Source: Bovifimicola sp964595785
GTDB taxonomy: Bacteria > Bacillota > Clostridia > Lachnospirales > Lachnospiraceae
Assembly: GCA_964595785.1 (NCBI GenBank)
Contig: CAZQRO010000008.1
Location: 1-33,646, forward strand
Reading direction: 5' to 3'
DNA: 33,646 bases
Positions 15,839 through 24,090 of this stretch are shown one piece after another (the first letter of the stretch is position 1; every line of letters starts with the position of its first letter). The position numbers were made by a program, and so were the translations under genes. The notes under the pieces are model-generated. The model was not told the origin of the DNA. It searched no databases and saw nothing but the letters and a program-made list of their open reading frames with translations.

Positions 15839-16603
15839 ATGAAAGAATATATAAGAGTATGTGACATTGAGAAATATTATGGTGCATCTAATAATTTAAC
15901 AAAGGCAGTGGACAGAGTTAGTTTTGATGTGGAAAAAGGTGAATTCATAGGGATAATGGGCGCATCAGGTTCCGGTAAATCTACACTTCTCAATATGATG
16001 TCCACAATTGATAAGGTTACGGCAGGACATATCTACTATGGAGAAACAGACATAACAGAATTATGTGAGGATAAATTGTCTGATTTTAGAAGGAATAATC
16101 TGGGTTTTGTATTTCAGGATTTTAATCTTCTTGATACTCTTACAATTGAAGAGAATATAGATTTGGCTATGACACTTCATGCAAAAAAGAAGAAGGAGAT
16201 TAAAGCCGAAGTAGAAAAAGTCATGAAACTTTTAGGAATATTTGAGATAAGAGAGAAGTTTCCATATCAGGTTTCGGGAGGTCAGAAACAGAGATGTGCC
16301 TGCGCAAGGGCACTTGTTAACCATCCGGAATTAATTCTTGCTGATGAACCGACAGGAGCACTTGATTCTAAATCTGCGCAGACGTTGTTAGAAACTTTTA
16401 CATTAATGAATGAGCAGATGCAGGCTACAATATTAATGGTTACACATGATGCATTTTCTGCCAGTTACTGTAAAAGAATACTCTTTTTGAAAGATGGAAA
16501 GATATTCCACGAGCTGTTAAGGGGAGAACACCAGAGAAGAGAATTCTTAAATGAAATTTTAGACGTTCTTGCATTGACAGGAGGTGAGAGCAATGTTAAA
16601 TAA
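15839..16603 (+). CDS. BceA-like ABC transporter ATPase
   Basis: ATPase of a peptide-antibiotic sensing/detoxification transporter (MacB/LolD-like group). Motifs: Walker A GASGSGKST, Q-loop FVFQDFNLLDTLT, signature VSGGQKQR, Walker B LILADEPTGALD, and H-loop VTHD. I chose the ATG at 15839 because GAGGAA lies eight bases upstream; the ATG at 15830 is too close to that site. The gene overlaps the permease by 11 bp. Confidence 0.92.
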   Translation: MKEYIRVCDIEKYYGASNNLTKAVDRVSFDVEKGEFIGIMGASGSGKSTLLNMMSTIDKVTAGHIYYGETDITELCEDKLSDFRRNNLGFVFQDFNLLDTLTIEENIDLAMTLHAKKKKEIKAEVEKVMKLLGIFEIREKFPYQVSGGQKQRCACARALVNHPELILADEPTGALDSKSAQTLLETFTLMNEQMQATILMVTHDAFSASYCKRILFLKDGKIFHELLRGEHQRREFLNEILDVLALTGGESNVK

Positions 16604-18707
16604 ACTTGCTTTTAGAAATGCCAGAAGGTCAATCAGGGATTATCTTGTATACCTTATTACCATGACAGGAATTGCAGCTATGATGTTCGCATTTAACTCA
16701 ATGATATTTAGTAAAGATGTTAAGAAAATGTGCGAAGATGCTACTGCTATGATAGGGATGCTCGGTCTTGCAACGTTTTTTATAGTTATTATCGTTGTAT
16801 GGCTTATTAATTATATAGTACATTTTATGTTGGAAAAAAGAAGCCGGGAATTTGGTACTTATTTGCTTCTTGGAATGAAAAGGAAACAAATATCCCGTTT
16901 GTATATGAGGGAAAATATATTAATAGGAATAATAGGTTTTTTAGCGGGTGCAGTGGCTGGCATATTTTTACAGCAGATAATTATGACAATATTTTTCAGT
17001 ATGTTCAGTCAGGGCTATAGAATAAAGGTAGAATTTTCGTGGTGGTCAGTACTTATGACTACGGGCTGCTATTTTAGCTGCTATCTGTTGGCATTATTTA
17101 GAAATAAACGAAAGTTTAAGAAAATAAATATTTCTGAATTAATGCGTATGGAAAAAGAGAATGAACAGATAAAGCAAGGCGGAGAAATTGTAAAACAATG
17201 GTTTTTCTTCGGAGCGGTATTATATTTTATCTTTTTCTTTATTGAATTATTCAAAGGCCATTATAGTGTAACCGGTGTGATACTGATGAGTGTAGGCTTC
17301 ATCATAGCAATATATGTTATGTATATGGGAATTGCAGCATTTATAGTCAGATATATCAGAAAAGGCGGAAACGGAGTATACAGAAAGCAGAACCTCTTTA
17401 TTTACCGTCAGTTATCTTCTAAGTTAAAAACTATGAAATTTACAATGGGAACCCTTACGATTCTTCTTACCTGTGCATTACTTGGAGGAACCATAGCTAT
17501 GATGTTTGCAAGATACGAAAACAAAGCGCTTAATAATGCCATGCCTTTCGATGTATTGGTGTACAGCGACAATCCACAGGAAGATTTTGTAGAAGAAACA
17601 GAAGCAATTGAAGAACAGGTGGGGATAAAACATAAACTGATTTACCACATTTATCAGAACGGAAGTCATGAAATGAACGATTTTCTATATGTAAATGCTT
17701 CTACAATCAGTTCAAAATATAAGAATAATGACGGAACGCTGAATGATAAAGCAGTTAAAAAAGACGGTTATGAATATTATGATTATGATACATTTATAAG
17801 ATTAAGTGACTATAATGAACTTAGAAAAATGCTTGGTTATGAGGAAATATCCCTTGATGAAAATGAATATGCTATTAATATTAAGGAAAGAATGAAAACT
17901 TGTGTTAAGGGAGATATTCTTAACCGAGTTGTGAATACAGGAGATAAAGAACTCAGTCTCTCGAAAATTTATACGGAAAGTATTGCACAAAATGGTATTA
18001 ATGGTGCAGATTATCTCATAATAATTCCTGATAGTGCAGCAGAAAAAATGACACCTTATTATACTAATCTTGCGGCAGGAGTTAAGGAAGAACCGACTTA
18101 TGATTTGCAGACGGAATTAGAGAATATCAGACATAAAAAGAACGGAATAATGCCTGAGAAGGAATTTGATAAACTTCAGGAATCCGGTAAAATTAAAGAA
18201 GATGAAATATGGGATGACATAACACTTGGAGGTTGTGGAACGGACCAGATAATTGTAATGGTTTCAGATGTAATTGTAGCAGTACCTTTGAAAAACGAGA
18301 TGAAATTTGTCTTGACCGCAGTCATTTTTCCGCTTGTATATATAGGAATGGTATTTGTATGTGTAGCACTAACAATACTTGCAGTACAGCAGTTAAGTGA
18401 TTCCACGAAATACAGATTCAGATATGATGTACTTAGAAAATTAGGCCTCAGTAAACGAGAAATAAATAAAGTGGTTCTTAAACAATTGCTTGGATATTAT
18501 ATGGTACCGGGAATTGTATCATTAATACTTAGTGGTATGATTGCCATATTTGCGGGAAATAATTTTGTAAAATATACAGGTGCCATGGGCAGCGGCATAT
18601 ACTATTTCGGAATATCAGTGGCAATATTTTTCGGAGTTTATGCGGTGTATTTTGCAGCAACATATGTAGGATTTAAAAAGAATATACAGAGTACGGTAAA
18701 TTCGTGA
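16593..18707 (+). CDS. BceB-like FtsX-family ABC permease
   Basis: Permease of 704 residues. Its start is fixed by AGGAGG and the ATG at 16593 (MLNKLAFRNARRSIRDYL). An FtsX domain occupies the first four helices (FGTYLLLGMKRKQISRLY is the typical cytoplasmic loop). A large extracellular domain, about residues 325-565, follows helix 8, and the last helices contain RFRYDVLRKLGLSKREINK. This large extracellular loop and the roughly ten helices define BceB-type transporters, which bind cell-wall-targeting peptides such as bacitracin or lantibiotics and signal to the BceS kinase. The inducing peptide is unknown. Confidence 0.92.
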   Translation: MLNKLAFRNARRSIRDYLVYLITMTGIAAMMFAFNSMIFSKDVKKMCEDATAMIGMLGLATFFIVIIVVWLINYIVHFMLEKRSREFGTYLLLGMKRKQISRLYMRENILIGIIGFLAGAVAGIFLQQIIMTIFFSMFSQGYRIKVEFSWWSVLMTTGCYFSCYLLALFRNKRKFKKINISELMRMEKENEQIKQGGEIVKQWFFFGAVLYFIFFFIELFKGHYSVTGVILMSVGFIIAIYVMYMGIAAFIVRYIRKGGNGVYRKQNLFIYRQLSSKLKTMKFTMGTLTILLTCALLGGTIAMMFARYENKALNNAMPFDVLVYSDNPQEDFVEETEAIEEQVGIKHKLIYHIYQNGSHEMNDFLYVNASTISSKYKNNDGTLNDKAVKKDGYEYYDYDTFIRLSDYNELRKMLGYEEISLDENEYAINIKERMKTCVKGDILNRVVNTGDKELSLSKIYTESIAQNGINGADYLIIIPDSAAEKMTPYYTNLAAGVKEEPTYDLQTELENIRHKKNGIMPEKEFDKLQESGKIKEDEIWDDITLGGCGTDQIIVMVSDVIVAVPLKNEMKFVLTAVIFPLVYIGMVFVCVALTILAVQQLSDSTKYRFRYDVLRKLGLSKREINKVVLKQLLGYYMVPGIVSLILSGMIAIFAGNNFVKYTGAMGSGIYYFGISVAIFFGVYAVYFAATYVGFKKNIQSTVNS

Positions 18708-18816
18708 AGGAAGAAAAAAATATTCTTTAAGACAGAAGAGAAAAACTATTCAGTCAAGTTCATGACAAAATAAATTTATACTTCGTTGGATTTATTAATT
18801 TATAATTATAAGTATG

Positions 18817-18858
18817 AAAAGACGTTTGCTTCTATTTTTTGAGCAGGGCGTCTTTTTT
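18817..18858 (+). terminator. Intrinsic terminator after the Bce-like transporter genes
   Basis: AAAAGACG (18817-18824) pairs with CGTCTTTT (18849-18856), and the T-run continues to 18858. Confidence 0.85.
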
Positions 18859-18872
18859 ATGTTAATACAAGT

Positions 18873-18920
18873 AAATCCCCCTTGATGAGCCTTCTTCAGG
18901 GGCTTGATCAAGGGGGATTT
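18873..18920. repeat. Long GC-rich hairpin
   Basis: AAATCCCCCTTGAT (18873-18886) pairs perfectly with ATCAAGGGGGATTT (18907-18920), enclosing AGCC/GGCT. No T-run follows. It could be a dispersed intergenic palindrome or a second terminator of unusual type. Confidence 0.75.
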
Positions 18921-18944
18921 AAGATGTAGGATGTATTGGGTATA

Positions 18945-19017
18945 TATATAATAGTCGGGTAATTGACTATTATATCATTGAGAGGTGTAAAGTAAATCTG
19001 TATGTAATTTACTTTAC
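18945..19017. repeat. Two further hairpins upstream of ppk2
   Basis: ATATAATAGTC (18945-18955) pairs with GACTATTATAT (18965-18975). GTAAAGTAAAT (18987-18997) pairs with ATTTACTTTAC (19007-19017). Both are perfect 11-bp stems with loops of nine bases. They could be operators or RNA hairpins. The remainder, 19018-19112, is AT-rich with no visible gene. Confidence 0.65.
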
Positions 19018-19112
19018 GATAGTAATTATAAAGGAAAAGTTTGTCCAAAATTTGAACCGAATGTGAAAATTAAGTGAAAATGTATAAAATTTTATAAAAG
19101 AGACATAAATTA

Positions 19113-19121
19113 TGGTATACT
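19113..19121 (+). promoter_or_regulatory. Extended -10 promoter of ppk2
   Basis: TGG-TATACT, 46 bp before the start codon, with no good -35 box. Extended -10 promoters do not require one. Confidence 0.45.
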
Positions 19122-19167
19122 AAATACTATATTATTCGTTAACAAACTTTGTGTATGGAGGTTTAGT

Positions 19168-20097
19168 ATGAAAAAATACATTTATGATGGAAGCAGTAGA
19201 TTTGTACCGGGAAAATTTGATACTAAGGAAACAGGAGGTCTTACAAAGGAACAGGCAGTTGAAAGAATGAATGCAAATCTTCCAAAGATTGATGAATTGC
19301 AGAAAAAATTGTATGCGGAGAAGAAAGAAGGAATAATTTTCTTATTTCAGGCAATGGATGCAGCAGGTAAAGATGGGACGATTCAGGCTGTTTTAAGCTG
19401 CCTTTCACCTCATGGAGTAAAAGAATATGCATTTAAGTCGCCAAATGCAACAGAACTTGCACATGATTATCTCTGGAGAATTCACCATTGTGTACCTGAA
19501 AGAGGTCAGATTGCGATTTTCAACAGAAGCCACTATGAAGATGTGCTTATTGGAAAAGTGCATAAATTATATAAGAATCAGTCAAAGGCAGATTATATTA
19601 AACTAAATGAGGTTATGAAGAACAGATATGAGGATATTCGTAATTTTGAAAAATATCTTTATAACAACAGTGTAAGAATTGTTAAGATTTATTTAAATGT
19701 GTCAAAGGAAGAACAGGCAAAAAGATTTTTATCAAGATTGAATGAGCCACAGAAGTACTGGAAGTTCAGTTCAGCAGATTTGAAAGAAAGAGAGTACTGG
19801 GACGAATATCAGAAAGCATTTGCAGATGCGGTTAACCAGACTGCCATGGAATACTGTCCATGGTATGTAGTTCCGGCAGATCATAAGTGGTATATGAGGT
19901 ATCTGGTGAGCCAGATTATTTTAGATACACTTAAGGAAATGAATCCTAAATTTCCGAAGGTAAGTCAGCAGATGTTAGAGAATTTTGATGAGGCAAGAGA
20001 GTCATTAGAAAAGGAATTGAATCTTAAGCCTGACAAGATAGAAAGAGAAGATAAAGAAACGGATAAAAAAACAGTAGATAAAAATAAAGAAGAATAG
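19168..20097 (+). CDS. ppk2: Polyphosphate kinase 2 (PPK2 family)
   Basis: Transfers phosphate between polyphosphate and nucleoside mono- or diphosphates. It shows the PPK2 Walker A FQAMDAAGKDGTI, the second conserved block FNRSHYEDVLIGKVH (Walker B-like), and lid-region Arg/Lys residues (SRLNEPQKYWKFSSADLKER), then WDEYQKAF and CPWYVVPADHKWY. The length (309) fits a single-domain PPK2 with a charged C-terminal tail of about 30 residues. GGAGG precedes the ATG. Subclass, and so AMP or ADP preference, is not certain. Endonuclease IV follows 11 bp later, so they are probably co-transcribed. Confidence 0.92.
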   Translation: MKKYIYDGSSRFVPGKFDTKETGGLTKEQAVERMNANLPKIDELQKKLYAEKKEGIIFLFQAMDAAGKDGTIQAVLSCLSPHGVKEYAFKSPNATELAHDYLWRIHHCVPERGQIAIFNRSHYEDVLIGKVHKLYKNQSKADYIKLNEVMKNRYEDIRNFEKYLYNNSVRIVKIYLNVSKEEQAKRFLSRLNEPQKYWKFSSADLKEREYWDEYQKAFADAVNQTAMEYCPWYVVPADHKWYMRYLVSQIILDTLKEMNPKFPKVSQQMLENFDEARESLEKELNLKPDKIEREDKETDKKTVDKNKEE

Positions 20098-20108
20098 GTG
20101 GTGATGTT

Positions 20109-20942
20109 TTGCTTAGAATAGGGTGTCATTTATCCTCTGCAAAAGGATTTTTAAATATGGGAAAAACGGCAGTAAGTATCGGCGCAGGAACATTCCAGTT
20201 CTTTACAAGGAATCCGAGAGGCGGAGCAGCAAAGCCTCTCGATTTAAATGATATTGAAGCATTTATTGAATATGCTGACGAAAATGATATCAAGCAGATA
20301 CTTGCTCACGCACCATATACGTTAAATGCCTGCTCTGCTGATGAAGGCTTAAGAGAATTTGCCATTAATACGATGAAGGATGATTTAGACAGGTTAAAAT
20401 ATTTTAAAGGAGCAATGTATAATTTTCATCCGGGAAGCCATGTAAAACAAGGTGTAGAGATAGGAATTGATTATATTGCGGAGGCTCTTAATAAGGTACT
20501 TAAACCTGATGAGCAGACAATAGTCCTCTTAGAGACAATGGCAGGAAAAGGTTCTGAAGTAGGAAGAAGTTTTGAAGAAATCAGGGCAGTTATTGATAAG
20601 GTGGAAATGCAGGATAAACTAGGTGTATGTTTAGATACATGCCATGTATTTGATGGAGGATACGATATTGTAAATGATTTAGACGGTATTCTTAAGAATT
20701 TTGATGAAGTCATAGGAATTGAAAGGCTTAAGGCAATTCATATAAATGACAGTATGAATGTGATGGGAAGCCATAAGGACAGGCACCAGAAAATAGGTGA
20801 AGGAAATATTGGTATAGAAGCATTTGCAAGGATTATTAATAATGAAAACTTATGTAAACTGCCATTTTATTTAGAAACACCAAATGAATTAGAGGGATAT
20901 AAGAAGGAAATAGCAATGCTTAAAAGTCTTTATACAAGATAA
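20109..20942 (+). CDS. nfo: Endonuclease IV (AP endonuclease)
   Basis: Cuts DNA at abasic sites in base excision repair. It is a TIM barrel of 277 residues with the family signatures: IGCHLSSAKGFLNMG, FQFFTRNPRG, LAHAPYTLNACS, YNFHPGSHV, LLETMAGKGSEVG, GVCLDTCHVFDGGYD, HINDSMNVMGSHKDRH and IGEGNIG. All metal-binding His/Glu/Asp positions appear present. It starts at TTG, with AGGTGGTG upstream. Confidence 0.95.
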   Translation: MLRIGCHLSSAKGFLNMGKTAVSIGAGTFQFFTRNPRGGAAKPLDLNDIEAFIEYADENDIKQILAHAPYTLNACSADEGLREFAINTMKDDLDRLKYFKGAMYNFHPGSHVKQGVEIGIDYIAEALNKVLKPDEQTIVLLETMAGKGSEVGRSFEEIRAVIDKVEMQDKLGVCLDTCHVFDGGYDIVNDLDGILKNFDEVIGIERLKAIHINDSMNVMGSHKDRHQKIGEGNIGIEAFARIINNENLCKLPFYLETPNELEGYKKEIAMLKSLYTR

Positions 20943-20955
20943 TGGAGGGTTATTT

Positions 20956-21582
20956 ATGCAAAAGATATGGGTATGTGGCTCAAATGGGCAAATTGGAACG
21001 GCGATTAATCAAATGGTGGATAAGTTTGAGTACGAAATGTTGAATACAAATATTGATGATTTGGATGTTACAGAGTTTGATGAGCCGAATCCGCTTACAG
21101 TATATGGTAAATCAAAACTTGCAGGAGAGAATTATGTAAAAGAGTTTACATTTAAACATTTTATTATAAGAAGTACATGGGTATACGGAGAGGGAAAAAA
21201 TTTTGTGCTTGATTTGATAAAAAAGGCAAAAGCAGGCGAAGTATTGTCTATAGCAGCAGATCACTATGGTTCACCAACTTATGCAAATGATTTGGCGAAT
21301 TTTATTTTGCATTTAATAAAGACAAACGAATACGGAACGTATCATGCAACAGATAAGGGGGAATGCAGCAGATTTCAGTTTGCAAAAGAAATATTAATGC
21401 TTACAGGAATTGATGCCCATATTAAGGCTGTCCCTACTACACAGTCGGATTTTTCGTCGGTGCGCCCGACGAATGCAGTATTAGATGATTTTATTATGAG
21501 TATTATTGATATTTATGAATTTCCTGATTGGAAAATATCACTTGCAGATTTTATTAAGAAGAGGGGTAATCTTAATGAGTGA
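20956..21582 (+). pseudogene. rfbD: dTDP-4-dehydrorhamnose reductase with an internal in-frame deletion
   Basis: The 208 residues match RfbD at both ends but not in the middle. The N-terminus has the dinucleotide motif CGSNGQIGTAI and continues to IDDLDVTEFDE. It then jumps directly to PNPLTVYGKSKLAGENYVKEF, which holds the YxxxK catalytic pair, and continues normally to the C-terminus. Full-length enzymes have about 285-290 residues, so about 80 are missing. The lost part includes the second half of the Rossmann fold and the conserved S/T-T-D-x-V-F segment. The frame is preserved, so a protein may be made, but NADPH binding and catalysis are unlikely. GGAGG precedes the ATG. No other rhamnose gene is nearby. 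Confidence 0.8.
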
Positions 21583-22897
21583 AAAGGCAGCAGCAGATAA
21601 TAACAGAAGAAAGCCGGGACTCACAACAAAGATTTTATTAGGATTAATTCTTGGAGCGGCATTAGGATTTGTGCTTAATTATCTGGTACCTGATGGATAT
21701 GTAAGGGATAAAGTACTTATTAATGGAGTTCTCTATGTGGTGGGGCAGGGTTTTATCAGACTTATGCAGATGTTAGTAGTTCCACTTGTGTTCTTTTCGC
21801 TTATCTGTGGAAGCATGTCCATTGGTGATACGAAGAAGTTAGGCAAGGTAGGAGTAAGAGCATTAATTTTCTATGTGTGTACTACCGCTCTTGCTATTTC
21901 TGTTGCTCTTTTAATTGGTAACATAATTAATCCGGGTAAAGGATTTAATATGAGTGCGGCAGAAGAAGTGTCTGAGGTAACTGATACGATTGCAAAGACA
22001 AGTATTACAGATACTATTCTTAATATTATTCCTACTAATATTGTGAATTCATTAGCAAGTGGAACGATGCTTCAGATTATCTTATTTGCATTACTTTTGG
22101 GAATAATTCTTGCGAAAATGGGTGACAGGGTGGAGACAGTTAAGAATTTTTGCAGCCAGTTTAATGATATTATGATGGAAATGACAATGATAATCATGAA
22201 AGTTGCGCCTATAGGTGTGTTTGCACTTATTTCTAAGACTTTTGCAGAGATTGGATTCGGTGCATTTAAGCCGTTGTTGAAATATATGATAGCTGTTATG
22301 GCGGCACTTATGGTACAATGTTTCATTATTTATATGGGACTGCTAAAAGCATTTACAGGACTAAATCCTATTATATTTATCAAGAACTTCGTTCCTGTTA
22401 TGGAATTTGCATTTTCAACGGCAACATCTAATGCAACTATTCCAATGTCTATTGAAACACTGGCTGATAAAATGGGTGTTTCAAAGCGAATATCTTCATT
22501 TACTATACCATTAGGGGCTACGATTAATATGGATGGAACTGCCATAATGCAGGGAGTTGCGGTAGTGTTTGCGGCGCAGGCATTTAATATTCATCTGACT
22601 ATGACAGATTATCTTACGGTTATAGGAACGGCAACACTTGCATCTGTTGGAACAGCAGGAATTCCAAGTGTTGGACTTATAACACTTACTATGGTATTCA
22701 ATTCAGTAGGACTTCCTGTAGAAGCAATTGCACTTATAATGGGAATCGACAGAATTCTTGACATGAGCAGAACTGCTGTTAATATTACAGGTGATGCGGT
22801 ATGCACCACAATTGTAGCAGCTCAAAATGGTGCCTTAGACAGAGAGGTCTTTAAGACTTCAAGAGTAAAACCGACTGCTAAAGCAATTGATAAATAA
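21575..22897 (+). CDS. Dicarboxylate/amino acid:cation symporter (DAACS family)
   Basis: A GltPh-type secondary transporter for glutamate, aspartate or C4-dicarboxylates. The conserved core is complete: FSTATSNATIPMS (hairpin 1), INMDGTAIMQG (helix 7, ion site), TLASVGTAGIPSVG (hairpin 2) and MGIDRILDMSRTAVNITGD (helix 8, substrate site). I chose the ATG at 21575 because GAGGGG precedes it; the longer frame from 21506 reads into rfbD. It overlaps the rfbD stop by 8 bp. Length is 440. Confidence 0.93.
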   Translation: MSEKAAADNNRRKPGLTTKILLGLILGAALGFVLNYLVPDGYVRDKVLINGVLYVVGQGFIRLMQMLVVPLVFFSLICGSMSIGDTKKLGKVGVRALIFYVCTTALAISVALLIGNIINPGKGFNMSAAEEVSEVTDTIAKTSITDTILNIIPTNIVNSLASGTMLQIILFALLLGIILAKMGDRVETVKNFCSQFNDIMMEMTMIIMKVAPIGVFALISKTFAEIGFGAFKPLLKYMIAVMAALMVQCFIIYMGLLKAFTGLNPIIFIKNFVPVMEFAFSTATSNATIPMSIETLADKMGVSKRISSFTIPLGATINMDGTAIMQGVAVVFAAQAFNIHLTMTDYLTVIGTATLASVGTAGIPSVGLITLTMVFNSVGLPVEAIALIMGIDRILDMSRTAVNITGDAVCTTIVAAQNGALDREVFKTSRVKPTAKAIDK

Positions 22898-22929
22898 CTT
22901 TTACAGATGAATTTTTACAAAAATATTGG

Positions 22930-22959
22930 TTGTTATGAATAATAGTCTGATGATATAAT
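22930..22959 (+). promoter_or_regulatory. Promoter of galE
   Basis: TTGTTA (22930-22935), an 18-bp spacer and TATAAT (22954-22959), with TG before the -10. Confidence 0.65.
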
Positions 22960-23000
22960 AATAAAATAATATTGCGTACGATTAGGAGGAATTTTATAAT

Positions 23001-23993
23001 ATGAAGATTTTAGTATTAGGTGGCGCAGGATATATAGGTTCACATACAGTTTATGAATTAATTGATGCAGGAAATGAAGTTATTATTATCGACAATCTTG
23101 AAACAGGACATACGGAAGCAGTTCATCCGGATGCAAAGTTCTATAAGGGTGATTTAAGAGACAGGAAATTTGTGGATAGCGTATTAGATACAGAAAAGGG
23201 TATAGATGCAGTTATTCACTTTGCCGCAAATTCGTTAGTTGGTGAAAGCATGGTTAATCCACTTAAATATTATGATAACAATTTGTGTGGAACGAAGACA
23301 ATGCTTGAATCGCTGGTGGCACATGGTATTGATAAAGTGGTATTTTCATCTACGGCAGCTACATACGGAGAACCACAGAGTATACCTATTGTGGAGACAG
23401 ACCAGACTAAGCCGACTAACTGTTATGGAGAAACAAAGCTTTCTATGGAGAAAATGTTCTATTGGACAGGTGTGGCACACAAATTGAGATTTGTATCGCT
23501 TAGATATTTTAATGCTTGCGGTGCACATATAAGTGGGAAAATAGGCGAAGACCATAATCCGGAAACTCATCTTATACCGCTGATTCTTAAGACAGCAAGT
23601 GGCAAACGTGACCACATAAGTATATTTGGTACAGATTATGATACAGCAGACGGAACTTGCGTAAGAGATTATATTCATGTTACGGATTTGGCTCAGGCAC
23701 ACATCTTAGCAGTAAAATACCTGATGAATGGAAATGAAAGCGATATATTCAACCTTGGCAACGGTGTAGGATTCACTGTAAGAGAGGTAATTGAAGAATC
23801 TAAGAAAGTTACCGGAATCGATATAAAGGTAGTGGAGGAAGGAAGACGTGCGGGAGACCCAGCCACACTTATTGCATCTAGTGATAAGGCTAAAAAGATT
23901 CTTGGCTGGAAGCCTGAATATGCTGATTTGTCAAAAATAATAGAGACAGCATGGAAATGGCATAGTACACATAGAGACGGATTTGGAAAGTAG
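23001..23993 (+). CDS. galE: UDP-glucose 4-epimerase
   Basis: Interconverts UDP-glucose and UDP-galactose with bound NAD. Seen: Rossmann motif GGAGYIGSH, HFAANSLVGES, the catalytic FSSTAATYGEP and YGETKLSMEK (Tyr-x-x-x-Lys), RYFNACGAH, DGTCVRDYIHVTDLA and AGDPATLIASSDKAKKILGW. Length 330 is normal. AGGAGG precedes the ATG. It appears to be transcribed alone and supplies UDP-galactose for surface glycans. Confidence 0.96.
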   Translation: MKILVLGGAGYIGSHTVYELIDAGNEVIIIDNLETGHTEAVHPDAKFYKGDLRDRKFVDSVLDTEKGIDAVIHFAANSLVGESMVNPLKYYDNNLCGTKTMLESLVAHGIDKVVFSSTAATYGEPQSIPIVETDQTKPTNCYGETKLSMEKMFYWTGVAHKLRFVSLRYFNACGAHISGKIGEDHNPETHLIPLILKTASGKRDHISIFGTDYDTADGTCVRDYIHVTDLAQAHILAVKYLMNGNESDIFNLGNGVGFTVREVIEESKKVTGIDIKVVEEGRRAGDPATLIASSDKAKKILGWKPEYADLSKIIETAWKWHSTHRDGFGK

Positions 23994-24024
23994 GATACGA
24001 AAAACAGTAATTTAAAATAATCGT

Positions 24025-24053
24025 TTGACATAGCAGTTTTGGTTTACTATACT
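24025..24053 (+). promoter_or_regulatory. Near-consensus promoter of the CotH surface-protein gene
   Basis: TTGACA (24025-24030), exactly 17 bp, then TATACT (24048-24053), 37 bp before the start codon. It is the best match to a housekeeping promoter in the window. Confidence 0.85.
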
Positions 24054-24090
24054 TAAGTTATCAAAATAAATTTTGACTTGGAGGTATTTT

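Noticed and set aside
21506..21574. Longer N-terminus of the symporter
   Set aside because: The extra 23 residues overlap rfbD in another frame, and a good ribosome site fits the ATG at 21575.
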